Shown here piece by piece: positions 1 through 7,332 of a stretch of DNA of 64,000 nt. Below the pieces are notes generated by a model. The model searched no databases and was not told the origin of the DNA. It saw nothing but the letters and a program-made list of their open reading frames with translations. Made by a program: the position numbers and the translations under genes. Origin of the DNA: Algoriphagus aquimarinus (GTDB taxonomy: Bacteria > Bacteroidota > Bacteroidia > Cytophagales > Cyclobacteriaceae); assembly GCF_900112005.1 (NCBI RefSeq), contig NZ_FOKK01000001.1:1-64000 (forward strand), written 5' to 3'. Position 1 is the first letter of the stretch. Every line of letters starts with the position of its first letter.

Positions 1-339
1 TGACCGAAAATGGAGATCCATTGGAGAATGCATTGGCAGAACGGATAAATGGAATAATAAAAGAAGAATACCTGGACTGCTATCAAATAGAAACTATCCA
101 GGAGGCTACTTTGCTCTTAGAAGAAGTTGTCAAGCTCTACAATCAGGAAAGACCACACATGAGCATTGGGAACCTGACACCGGAAGAAATCCATCAAACC
201 AATCAAAAAACAGAAAGGCTATGGAGAAACTATTACCCTAAAAAACGTACTCTTGTAAATCCATTACAGGACTAAATGAAACTGTAAATCTATACCAGTA
301 TTTAAACTCTAACCTGTAAACTTTTTTTAGGACGAGTCA
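1..339 (+). mobile_element. IS3-family insertion sequence, right end (partial)
   Basis: Right part of an IS3-family element; the left part lies outside the window. It contains the 3' end of the DDE transposase gene. About 60 bases after the stop codon is a terminal sequence (314-339) that, read inward on the minus strand, starts TGACTCGTCC; TGA...TCA ends are normal for IS3 elements. The next base begins a GC-rich repeat next to a tRNA-like gene, so 339 is the probable element edge. The other end and the target duplication cannot be seen. Confidence 0.8.
3..275 (+). CDS. IS3-family transposase (OrfB), C-terminal fragment
   Basis: C-terminal part of an IS3 OrfB integrase-type transposase. The reading frame is open from the window edge, so the gene is cut by the window and not shown to be broken. 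It contains the region after the last catalytic acid: NALAERINGIIKEEYL, where the Glu of AER is the expected third residue of the DDE triad, followed by the usual tail with LYNQERPHMSIG and LTPEEIH. Family assignment is secure. Whether the element is still active cannot be judged from this piece. Confidence 0.9.
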   Translation, partial: TENGDPLENALAERINGIIKEEYLDCYQIETIQEATLLLEEVVKLYNQERPHMSIGNLTPEEIHQTNQKTERLWRNYYPKKRTLVNPLQD

Positions 340-383
340 CCATTCGGACGGGCCCGCCCGGCTGAAGCCATTCGGACAGGGAT
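340..383 (+). repeat. GC-rich repeat unit, one full copy (354-383) plus a truncated copy (340-352)
   Basis: A GC-rich unit in an AT-rich genome. The complete copy at 354-383 starts CCGCCCGG and ends TTCGGACAGGGAT. Its 3' half also occurs just upstream at 340-352 (CCATTCGGACGGG), directly after the IS3 end. A diverged third copy lies at 420-448 inside the tRNA-like gene (CCGCCCGG...TCGGACGGGGAT, roughly four of five bases identical). The copy at 354-383 runs straight into the conserved GGATAGAAC of the tRNA D arm. Arms CCCG/CGG(A)C and GGC-TGAA-GCC allow small hairpins. Its nature is unknown; a short palindromic mobile unit is one reading. Confidence 0.6.
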
Positions 384-462
384 AGAACAAGCGTTTCCTA
401 AACGCTAGATCTAAGTTCTCCGCCCGGATGACCCGGTCGGACGGGGATTCTTAGCGGGGCTA
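380..462 (+). tRNA. tRNA-Arg(CCU)-like gene interrupted by a 27-nt insert
   Basis: From 380 the sequence reads as a tRNA from the D loop on: GGATA then GAAC (D-stem 3' strand), anticodon arm AGCGT-TTCCTAA-ACGCT (390-406, anticodon CCT), variable AGAT, T stem CTAAG (411-415) with TTC (416-418). A 27-base GC-rich insert follows (419-445), then GATT and the matching T-stem strand CTTAG (450-454), acceptor strand CGGGGCT and discriminator A462. Removing the insert gives a normal 7-base T loop. No acceptor 5' strand (expected AGCCCCG) or D-stem GTTC is visible before 380, where the GC-rich repeat and IS3 lie. I infer a disrupted or pseudo tRNA; function is doubtful. Confidence 0.6.
419..448 (+). 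repeat. Second copy of the GC-rich unit, inserted in the T loop of the tRNA-like gene
   Basis: The stretch from 420 aligns with the unit at 354-383: both begin CCGCCCGG, share a TGA four to five bases later, then TCGGAC and GGGAT at the end. The CCCG at 423-426 can pair with CGGG at 442-445. The insert interrupts the T loop exactly between TTC and GATT, and both copies end against a GAT of the tRNA, which hints at a preferred insertion point. Confidence 0.55.
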
Positions 463-555
463 CTTCGTAGGATAATTCTAAAAAATATTCGTCTTGTAGG
501 TGACTAATGATTCGATAAAAAGTCTATCTGATAGGCTCTATAGTCATTTAATTTC

Positions 556-1443
556 TTATTTCATCGCCTCTCTAATTTCCTCCAAAAACAACTTCACTTT
601 GACTTTAGGATCGCCCGCACCTAATGTTTCAAGAGGAATATATCCGCGATAGCCAGACTTCTTAATTAGCGCCATGACTTTGTCTACATCAGTTTTTTGT
701 TCGATACCATTCACATATAGATTCTCTTTTAATTGCCAACTGACTGCGTATGGAATGGCCTTCTCTATTTCCTGATAGGCATCATTACGAAAACTGCCAA
801 TATCCAATATCAGTCCAAACCAATCTGAATTGACACGATTTATGATTTCGATAGTCTCATCGGCTGTTTTAAGAAAATCATGGTGGTTTTGTATTGCTAC
901 AATGACTCCATGAGCTTCCCCAAACTCAGCACATTCTTTAAGGTCAGCGACCATATAATCAACTACTTTTTCGCGAGGGATAGTACTAACATCAGCTGTT
1001 CCGGAGAAAACCCGGATAACAGGAGCTCCTAGCTTTTCGGCTGCTAAAATCCAACTCTTCACCAGCTCAACACTTGCTTTTCGTACGACAGGATCTGGAT
1101 CAGAAAAATCATTGCGCACACCTGTTCCGCTAATTTCCAGCCCAAGCAAAAAAGCTTTTTGTTTGATGTGATATAAATATTCATCGGAAGGAACCTCAGG
1201 ATAACCTGGAAAATAGTAAGCTGTAATATCTACCGCATCAAACTGATTGGTAGCACAGTAATCCAACAGATCATCCAAATTCATTTCGCCTTTCATCAAC
1301 GGGCCATTAAAAGAAAAAGCATTCAAGCTGGTCTTTAATTTCGTTGGAAATCTTTGCTGTGACTCTCCTACCAAAGGGAAACTTGCAAACAAAATAAGAA
1401 GGATGGCAATTGTCCTAAGTTTCTCTTTCTGATTTAGTTTCAT
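556..1443 (-). CDS. Exported xylose-isomerase-like TIM barrel sugar isomerase/epimerase
   Basis: Member of the AP endonuclease 2/xylose isomerase-like TIM barrel superfamily (IolE/IolI relatives), which isomerise or epimerise sugars and inososes. An N-terminal signal sequence (residues about 10-28, hydrophobic, ending LVGES) predicts a periplasmic location. Barrel motifs are visible: ISGTGVRNDF, IAIQNHHDF, LILDIGSFR and IPLETLG near the C-terminus. The position usually held by the Glu of an ENH motif is Gln here (IQNH), which could weaken one metal ligand. It is the last gene of the catabolic cluster running from 5918. Substrate unknown. Confidence 0.75.
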   Translation of the reverse strand: MKLNQKEKLRTIAILLILFASFPLVGESQQRFPTKLKTSLNAFSFNGPLMKGEMNLDDLLDYCATNQFDAVDITAYYFPGYPEVPSDEYLYHIKQKAFLLGLEISGTGVRNDFSDPDPVVRKASVELVKSWILAAEKLGAPVIRVFSGTADVSTIPREKVVDYMVADLKECAEFGEAHGVIVAIQNHHDFLKTADETIEIINRVNSDWFGLILDIGSFRNDAYQEIEKAIPYAVSWQLKENLYVNGIEQKTDVDKVMALIKKSGYRGYIPLETLGAGDPKVKVKLFLEEIREAMK

Positions 1444-1469
1444 ATTCTTATGATCTATAAATAAACGAG

Positions 1470-2348
1470 TTATAATTTACATGGATAAGATAAGTATCCT
1501 CTGCTAACAGTCTTCACCATAAACACATCTCCACTTAAAGGATATTCCTTCAATTGTTCTGAGCTCATATTTTCCTGAGCCGTAGTGATCAACAGCATAT
1601 CAAGATTTTCACCTCCGAAAGTACATGAAGTAATGTGCGGTACTGGCAAGTCTATCTTTTCAACCAATTTTCCTGTGATCGGATTCCAGCGGTAAACTCC
1701 AGCCCCGCCATAATGTGCCACCCAGAGCATCCCTTCTTGGTCTATGCACATCCCATCAGGGAATCCCAACTCTTCTGGAATCTCGATAGCAATTCTATCA
1801 AATTCTATTTTACCTGATTCCAAGTCAAATTTATACGCCTTGATCTGTCTGGTCGGTGTATCGATAAAGTAAAAAGTCTGATTGTCCTCAGTCCAAGCCA
1901 TTCCATTGGCAATGGTCAGTTCATCCAGTTGCTTCTCTGGCTTCAAATCTTTATCTACTCTATAGAGCGATCCTGATCCTTGCGTGAATTTTGTGCTGAG
2001 CGTGCCGATCCAAAGTCTGCCTATTGCATCGCACTTCCCATCGTTAAACCGGTTTAGCGGCAAATCTGACTCCACTTCTACTAGCCAATTAAGCTTTTCA
2101 GTATCCAGATCATAGGAGGCGATTTTACGATCCAGAGCAAGAATCATTTCGTTTCCCTTTCCTTCCAGAACTAGCGTCAGCCGATACGGGAAGGATTTGA
2201 CCAGAGTTTTTTCAGTAGCTAAATGGTACTCAAACAATTTCCCGTTTTCGATATCAACCCAGAAGAAACTTCTACGTGTTGCATGCCAGTAAGGGCTTTC
2301 TCCGAGAAAACATTGCGCGGGGATAGTGGTATAGTTGTATCTGTCCAA
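1470..2348 (-). CDS. SMP-30/gluconolactonase-like lactonase
   Basis: 292-residue SMP-30/regucalcin/gluconolactonase family beta-propeller. Members hydrolyse sugar lactones to aldonic acids using one divalent metal. Family marks are CFLGESPYWH at residues 13-22, NRFNDGKCDAIGRLWIGTL near 100-118, ANGMAWTEDNQTFYFIDT near 145-162 and GFPDGMCIDQEGMLWVAHYGG near 193-213. No signal peptide, so cytoplasmic. The start is TTG at 2348; no in-frame ATG occurs before the first conserved motif, so TTG is preferred. It lies between two sugar isomerase genes and fits oxidation of a sugar to a lactone by the dehydrogenases upstream. Confidence 0.85.
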   Translation of the reverse strand: MDRYNYTTIPAQCFLGESPYWHATRRSFFWVDIENGKLFEYHLATEKTLVKSFPYRLTLVLEGKGNEMILALDRKIASYDLDTEKLNWLVEVESDLPLNRFNDGKCDAIGRLWIGTLSTKFTQGSGSLYRVDKDLKPEKQLDELTIANGMAWTEDNQTFYFIDTPTRQIKAYKFDLESGKIEFDRIAIEIPEELGFPDGMCIDQEGMLWVAHYGGAGVYRWNPITGKLVEKIDLPVPHITSCTFGGENLDMLLITTAQENMSSEQLKEYPLSGDVFMVKTVSRGYLSYPCKL

Positions 2349-2458
2349 GGTTGTTTTAATTGAAATAGTTGTAAATAATTTCTCTTCAAAATCATTTCAT
2401 TCTCAAAGATTTCAAAGGTTCTAAACTGGCCCGTAAATCGGAATGCTGCAATCGTAAA

Positions 2459-3346
2459 TCATGATTGCCAATATTGAGCAATTTTCTTTTTCAAAAATGC
2501 GACACTCCGCTGGAGTTGATCCATTCCATCCACGCCATCCTCTATGCTGATCCAATTGTCAAATCCTACGCGCTTCAACTCGGTGAAAATCGCATCATAA
2601 TCATTTAAGCCTTTGCCAACTTCACCATGACTCAATCTTGCTGCATAGCCAGTCACTCCACTCTCCTCATTTTTCAAATCTTCGATAGTACCATACTTCA
2701 AGAAACGATCACTGGCATGCATGGTGACTACTCGCTCCGAAACGTCATACAATAAATCCAGTGGATCTTCTCCAGCCAAAAAAGCATTGCTGGGATCGTA
2801 ATTCACTCCGAAATTGGGATGCTTTATGCTGTTGACTAGCTTGGTGAAAAGAGCTCTTTTCTGCGCGAACTCAGGATAATCCCAAAAATCGTCCTTGTAG
2901 TGATTCTCCAAAATCAAGGTGATTCCAAGTGATTTTGCATAGGGTAGACAGGCTTGGATAGACTCTGAGGCAAATTTTATCCCCTCATCAACGCTAAGTT
3001 CGGGACGATATTGACCGGAAAGCACTCGACAATACTTTCCTCCAAGTTCGTCGGTCATTTCTATCCAACGTCTTTGTTTTTGAATTTCTTTGTCTCGAAA
3101 AGCCTTATCTGGATGTGTGAAATCAGGGGAACAACACATCATAGGAATGACCATTCCTTTGTCTTCTACCATTCTTCGGAATAGGCGCCAGTTTTCTTCT
3201 TTTTCCATTTCCAGAAAACCTGCATACCATTCCAATCCGTCGATTTCGAGAGCGGAGGCAAGTTCTATCCATTCGGAAATTTTCATACTTCCGTCCTTGC
3301 AAAGTGCATGCATAAAGGCTTTGGGGAAGGCGGCTATTTGTGGCAT
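2459..3346 (-). CDS. Cytoplasmic xylose-isomerase-like TIM barrel sugar isomerase/epimerase
   Basis: 295-residue TIM barrel of the same superfamily as the gene at 556 but without a signal peptide. Likely metal ligand motifs are intact: LILENHYKDD near residue 150, NFGVNYDPSNAF near 186 and ISIEDGVDG near 270. Family members include IolE, IolI and tagaturonate or erythrulose isomerases, so the reaction cannot be fixed from sequence. It follows the SDR gene after a 24-base gap and sits before the lactonase gene after about 110 bases. The two paralogous barrels in one cluster may act on the same compound in different compartments; that is inference. Confidence 0.75.
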   Translation of the reverse strand: MPQIAAFPKAFMHALCKDGSMKISEWIELASALEIDGLEWYAGFLEMEKEENWRLFRRMVEDKGMVIPMMCCSPDFTHPDKAFRDKEIQKQRRWIEMTDELGGKYCRVLSGQYRPELSVDEGIKFASESIQACLPYAKSLGITLILENHYKDDFWDYPEFAQKRALFTKLVNSIKHPNFGVNYDPSNAFLAGEDPLDLLYDVSERVVTMHASDRFLKYGTIEDLKNEESGVTGYAARLSHGEVGKGLNDYDAIFTELKRVGFDNWISIEDGVDGMDQLQRSVAFLKKKIAQYWQS

Positions 3347-3370
3347 TATGTATAGTTTTTCAGGGTTAAA

Positions 3371-4168
3371 TTATTTGTTGGGAATTGTACTCGTGTCTTT
3401 AGGAGCGTTTCTTCCAATCATGGGATATTGCTCCAAATCAATGACTTGCCCGCTTATCGGGCCGCTTTCATCTGAAAGCCAGTAAATGGCTGCCGCTGCA
3501 ATTTCCTCTGGCCAAAGGATTCTCCCCGCAGGTGCATAAAGTGCCGGTAAATCCTCGTACCAAGTGTCAGCCAGACCATGTTCTCTTTTGCGTTCAATTT
3601 CCTTCTCAGTAAGCACCCAGCCTGGATTAAGTTGATTTACTTTGACTCCATTTTCTCTAATCAAAGCATCGCCTAGATTTCTTGTCATCGTCATCAAAGC
3701 TCCCTTGGAGATGCTGTAGGCCAATAAATTGGGTTCACCACTCCAGGCATTTACCGAACCGATATTTAAAACAGCCCCGTGACTTTTGGTTAAAAAGGGA
3801 AGGGCGGCTTGAATCAGCTGAAATGGCGCAATGGTATTTACTTCCAACACTCTATTCAAAAATGCTTTGTCTGTGGTGGAAATATTAGAAGGAACAACAA
3901 GTGCGGCATTGTTCACAATTGCGTCCAAATGTCCCCAGGAATTGATGGCCAAATCCACTAATCGCTGAGTGGCGCCATCTACAGATATTTCTTCGATATG
4001 CAGTTTTGCATTTTCTCCCCCTAGTTCTTGGACTACTGCTAGCCCAAGGTCTTCTTCCAAACCATGAATGATGACTTTTGCACCTTCAGCAACAGCCTTT
4101 CTGGCAATGGCTTTGCCGATGCCCATTGTGCTACCTGTGACTATAATGACTTTATCTCTTAACCGCAT
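3371..4168 (-). CDS. SDR-family NAD(P)-dependent oxidoreductase
   Basis: 265-residue classical short-chain dehydrogenase. It has the Rossmann glycine motif TGSTMGIGKA (residues about 11-20), NNAA near 88-91, a catalytic Ser in NIGSVNAW and the YSISK Tyr/Lys pair near 155, then NQLNPGWV. Enzymes of this type oxidise sugar or polyol hydroxyls with NAD(P). It begins one base after the stop of the alcohol dehydrogenase gene (4170), so the two are surely one transcript. Two different dehydrogenases in a row suggests two successive oxidations. Confidence 0.85.
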   Translation of the reverse strand: MRLRDKVIIVTGSTMGIGKAIARKAVAEGAKVIIHGLEEDLGLAVVQELGGENAKLHIEEISVDGATQRLVDLAINSWGHLDAIVNNAALVVPSNISTTDKAFLNRVLEVNTIAPFQLIQAALPFLTKSHGAVLNIGSVNAWSGEPNLLAYSISKGALMTMTRNLGDALIRENGVKVNQLNPGWVLTEKEIERKREHGLADTWYEDLPALYAPAGRILWPEEIAAAAIYWLSDESGPISGQVIDLEQYPMIGRNAPKDTSTIPNK

Positions 4169-4169
4169 C

Positions 4170-5207
4170 TTACACTGGTTTTAGCACGCTTTTCACGACT
4201 TCTCCACTATGCATTTTCTCAAAAGCCTCATGCCATTCTGTAATCGGCCAGACTCCTCCAATGATGGGCTTCACATCTAATATTCCGCTGGCTAACAGCC
4301 CAATGACTTTTTCCCAAATCGGCCAGTTGTGGCTGAAACTTCCCTGAAGACGAACATTTTTTTGCACTAAAGGATCCAGAGAAAAGTTGAATGGAGTTGG
4401 CCCCCAGCCTACCTTGGTAATTTGTCCATTGGGGCGCACAAGATCCATGGCGATTTTTAAAGTAGCACTATGTCCTGCAGCGTCAATTATCAAATCGGCC
4501 CCCAAGCCATCTGTTTTTCTAGCCCAGTCGGAAGCGTCGTTGATGATCGGAGTGATACCGTAGCTTCTTGCTATTTCCAGTCGTCCTCGGTCTTTTTCCA
4601 AACCTAAAATAGCGACATCTCCACCACAGATTTTCGCTACTGCTGCACAAAGAATTCCGATAGTTCCAGGGCCGATCACGATCACCCGATCTCCGGGTTT
4701 AATATGAGAATTGACCGCGACCGCATTGTAAGCTACCGAGCAAGGTTCGGTGAGACATGCCTCTTCAAATGACAATCCATCAGGCACACGGTGCAAACAT
4801 CTAGCAGGAACTCTCACGAATCTCGTCATGGCACCATTTACTCCATATCCAAAACCCTTTCGTGTAGGATCTAGGTTATACAAGCCATTCTTGCTCATGG
4901 GATTTTGTGGGTCTATGACCGCCGCGGTTTCGCTAACTACTCGGTCTCCCACTTTCCAGCCAGTCACTCGATCTCCGACCACAGCTATTTTACCACCAAA
5001 CTCGTGACCCAAAACCACTGGATAATTCACTGGCCACGAATGATCTGAAGTCCATTGATGAAGATCGCTACCGCAAACTCCCACATTTTCTACTTCCAAA
5101 AGAATATCGTCCTCCCCGATTTCTGGGACGGAAATTTCTCTGATTTCTACTGAGCCTTTTTTCTCTGAAAAATTAACTACCGCGGCTGATTTACCTGATA
5201 TTGACAT
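4170..5207 (-). CDS. Zinc-dependent medium-chain alcohol/polyol dehydrogenase
   Basis: 345-residue MDR-family dehydrogenase. Catalytic zinc ligands are present: Cys in GVCGSD (near residue 45), GHE (near 68) and the Glu of TEP (near 155). The Rossmann segment reads VIVIGPGTIGILCAAVAK. The lobe that normally carries four structural zinc cysteines reads AAVIDPQNPMSKNGLYNL and has none of them, so the structural zinc is missing. Members oxidise polyols, threonine or sugars. It is preceded by the HPS/KGPDC-type gene (12-base gap). Substrate unknown; the operon context implies a sugar or polyol. Confidence 0.8.
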   Translation of the reverse strand: MSISGKSAAVVNFSEKKGSVEIREISVPEIGEDDILLEVENVGVCGSDLHQWTSDHSWPVNYPVVLGHEFGGKIAVVGDRVTGWKVGDRVVSETAAVIDPQNPMSKNGLYNLDPTRKGFGYGVNGAMTRFVRVPARCLHRVPDGLSFEEACLTEPCSVAYNAVAVNSHIKPGDRVIVIGPGTIGILCAAVAKICGGDVAILGLEKDRGRLEIARSYGITPIINDASDWARKTDGLGADLIIDAAGHSATLKIAMDLVRPNGQITKVGWGPTPFNFSLDPLVQKNVRLQGSFSHNWPIWEKVIGLLASGILDVKPIIGGVWPITEWHEAFEKMHSGEVVKSVLKPV

Positions 5208-5219
5208 GAAATAATGGTT

Positions 5220-5918
5220 TTAAGAATTGTTGATGGTTTGAGAATGTATGGCAGCGCAAATTTTCCTCAAAGAGGCTTCAAGATCGCCGTCAGCAGTTTT
5301 GAAAGCGTCTGCGTCTATAGTCAGCGGCGCACCGAGTACAACAAGTGGCGCACCGAATTGTGGACATTGGATCGCTTGCTCTAAAGTAAGTCCACCTACG
5401 GCCTGAACAGGGACTTTTACCGCTTTTACCACTTCTCGTAATTGATCCAGCGGACTTGGCATTCTATGACCGGCAGCTGCAATTCCCCGGCGCTCATCGT
5501 AACCAATATGATGAATCACATAGTCACACCCCAGATCCTCTAAAAATCTCGCTCCCTCCACCATATCTGGGCAACCCAAATTGTCTCCCATCACTTTCAC
5601 TCCATAATCTTTTCCTGCCTGCACCACGCATTTGATTGTTTCAGGATGTGCTCTTGCCATCACTACTACGTGCGTTGCACCAGCTTTTGCCATCATTTCT
5701 GCTTCCAAATATCCACCATCCATGGTCTTAAGATCGGCTACGATTGGTATTCCCGGGAAAGCTTCCCGCAATTTTCTGACGCCATGAAGACCTTCGGCGA
5801 GAATCAGCGGAGTGCCAGCTTCCAGCCAGTCTACTCCTGCACGAATTGCCAAAGCAGCTGTTTCCAGCGCTTCATCTATGTCAGTCAGATCTAATGAGAT
5901 TTGTACTATAGGTTTCAT
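5220..5918 (-). CDS. HPS/KGPDC-type (HUMPS) enzyme of the OMP decarboxylase superfamily
   Basis: 232-residue (beta/alpha)8 protein of the family containing 3-hexulose-6-phosphate synthase and 3-keto-L-gulonate-6-phosphate decarboxylase. The metal/catalytic motif DxKxxD is seen as ADLKTMDGG near residue 62, followed by EAEMMAKAGATHVVVM, which resembles HPS more than UlaD. A VQAVGGLTLEQ phosphate-binding loop is near residue 174. Known members split or decarboxylate 3-keto sugar phosphates, some with formaldehyde release. It is the first gene of the cluster. No PHI isomerase and no sugar kinase is nearby, so the phosphorylated substrate must arise elsewhere. Confidence 0.75.
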   Translation of the reverse strand: MKPIVQISLDLTDIDEALETAALAIRAGVDWLEAGTPLILAEGLHGVRKLREAFPGIPIVADLKTMDGGYLEAEMMAKAGATHVVVMARAHPETIKCVVQAGKDYGVKVMGDNLGCPDMVEGARFLEDLGCDYVIHHIGYDERRGIAAAGHRMPSPLDQLREVVKAVKVPVQAVGGLTLEQAIQCPQFGAPLVVLGAPLTIDADAFKTADGDLEASLRKICAAIHSQTINNS

Positions 5919-5954
5919 TTTGGGTTGGGTTAAAAGTAAAGCAATGAAAAAAAG

Positions 5955-5975
5955 AGTCCCGATAGCTATCAGGAT
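5955..5975. repeat. REP-like imperfect palindrome, copy A
   Basis: AGTCCCGATAGCTATCAGGAT, nearly self-complementary around AGCT. It aligns with 33257-33277 (AGTCCCAATGGCTGTCGGGAT): 16 of 21 bases match and four of the five changes are transitions of a kind that preserves pairing. Two intergenic copies suggest a small dispersed palindromic repeat. Confidence 0.4.
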
Positions 5976-6203
5976 ATGCTCAGATTTTTAAGATAAGGAA
6001 ATTTGAAAAAGATACTTTCCTGTTTTGGGATGAATGGAAGATTATATTCTGTAAATCAGTGAAAAAATCATTCATGAGATTGTTTACCGCAAAATCGCGA
6101 AGGACTCAAAGTCTTTTTCGCAGAGACACTCTACTAATACGTATTGAATCAATCTTTGCGAAATTCTCTGTGATCTTGGCGGCTTTTAGGTAAGTAAAGT
6201 CAT

Positions 6204-6238
6204 AAAAAAAAGCCCTATTCTGGAAAAGAAAAGGGCTT
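6204..6238 (-). terminator. Intrinsic terminator after the dipeptidase gene
   Basis: On the minus strand AAGCCCTTTTC...GAATAGGGCTT is followed directly by a T run (6204-6210 is an A run on the plus strand). It lies 20 bases after the dipeptidase stop codon. Confidence 0.75.
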
Positions 6239-6258
6239 GTTGAATGATGTTGTGAAAA

Positions 6259-7329
6259 TTATGACCAGGCTTTCCTGAGGAATTTCAGCCAGTTACCATG
6301 CATTACTTTGGTAATGTCTTTTTCGGTAAAACCTCTTTTGCGCAGTAATTCTGGTATAGTATTCAAATCGCTAATCGTATTTAGATCAGCTGGACACTGC
6401 TCGGTACCAAAAGCTCCATCCAAATCAGATCCAATTCCAATGTGATTAGAATTTCCAGCAATCTGGCAAATATGCTCCATGTGATCTATAACCGTATTCA
6501 ATGTCACATTTCTTTCCTTGGGACTTGATTTCCCTCTTTCCCATCCTGAGCTAAGCATCCAGGCATCCATCGCTCCGCCGATCACAGCTCCGCGATCTAT
6601 TAATGCTTTTATCATTTCATCAGAAAATTGGCGGTTGTGATCTACTAAGGCTCGGCAATTATTATGACTTGCCCAAACTGGGCCGTTGTAAATATCCAGA
6701 GCTTCCCAAAAAGCCAAATCGCACAAATGAGTTGCATCTAGGATAATTCCCAATTCATCCATTTTTCGGATAAGTGCTTTGCCTTGTTCGTTCAAAGGGG
6801 CAGAAGCATCTGTGCCATGAGCATAACGTCCAGGACCATAATGAGCTGGGCCAAGTGCTCGGAGCCCGTTTTCATAAGCATTTTCCAAATAGTCTACAGA
6901 TACCATAGAATCGGCACCTTCGAGCGAAAGGATGAAACCAACAGGTTTGCTGGAATTATCCTCTCCATTTTCCCAAAGAGCCAGATGGGAATCCAACTCA
7001 GCAAGATTTCTGATTTGCGACATTTCTCCTTTATCCACCATCGCCTGATACCAAGCCAACTGACCTTTAGTCTGAGCCCAAGCTTGCTCTGGAGAATTCC
7101 AGCCTGGCAGTGAATTTCCTGGTGCTACATAGCGGGCGATTTGCGTAGCGACGACCAAACCTATATTTCCTTCACGAAGTGCAGGTAGAGAAACTACTGC
7201 ATTACTACGATCTGGTTTATCAGTAAGACCTATTTCTCTGGCATTAATCTCTGAAACGGGAAGCTTAAGATCACGATTCCATTCCAGTGCATTCATACTC
7301 AGGTCTAGGTGGGCGTCTATTGTAAACAT
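6259..7329 (-). CDS. M19 family membrane dipeptidase-like enzyme
   Basis: 356-residue zinc peptidase of family M19 (renal dipeptidase type), which cleaves dipeptides including D-amino-acid forms. Binuclear zinc motifs are present: DAHLD at residues 4-8, a bridging Glu in LSLEGADSM near 130, ILDATHLCD near 193, WASHNN near 215 and IGIGSDLDGAFG near 300. No signal peptide is seen, so it is probably cytoplasmic. The gene ends at an intrinsic terminator and starts 3 bases after the stop codon of the methyltransferase gene, so both share a transcript. Confidence 0.85.
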   Translation of the reverse strand: MFTIDAHLDLSMNALEWNRDLKLPVSEINAREIGLTDKPDRSNAVVSLPALREGNIGLVVATQIARYVAPGNSLPGWNSPEQAWAQTKGQLAWYQAMVDKGEMSQIRNLAELDSHLALWENGEDNSSKPVGFILSLEGADSMVSVDYLENAYENGLRALGPAHYGPGRYAHGTDASAPLNEQGKALIRKMDELGIILDATHLCDLAFWEALDIYNGPVWASHNNCRALVDHNRQFSDEMIKALIDRGAVIGGAMDAWMLSSGWERGKSSPKERNVTLNTVIDHMEHICQIAGNSNHIGIGSDLDGAFGTEQCPADLNTISDLNTIPELLRKRGFTEKDITKVMHGNWLKFLRKAWS

Positions 7330-7332
7330 GGT

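Larger units (their letters stand above)
5919..6258. other. Intergenic region with operon leader, repeat-like remnants and a terminator
   Basis: 340 bases without a gene. Next to the catabolic cluster is a near-consensus minus-strand -7 box (TACTTTTA, 5938-5931), 12 bases from the ATG at 5918. At 5955-5975 lies an imperfect palindrome AGTCCCGATAGCTATCAGGAT, related to one at 33257-33277. At 6090-6185 is degenerate filler of the kind CGCAGAGA/TTTGCGAAATT. A 10-base palindrome AATACGTATT is at 6136-6145. A hairpin terminator for the dipeptidase gene closes the region. No ORF or RNA gene was recognised. Confidence 0.5.

Noticed and set aside
3090..3485. 131-codon frame antisense to the TIM barrel and SDR genes
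   Set aside because: Crosses two real genes on the other strand and has no recognisable motif.
6136..6145. AATACGTATT palindrome as a regulator site for the catabolic cluster
   Set aside because: Matches the 46177 site but sits in degenerate filler over 200 bases from the cluster start; not called as a feature, only noted in a finding.
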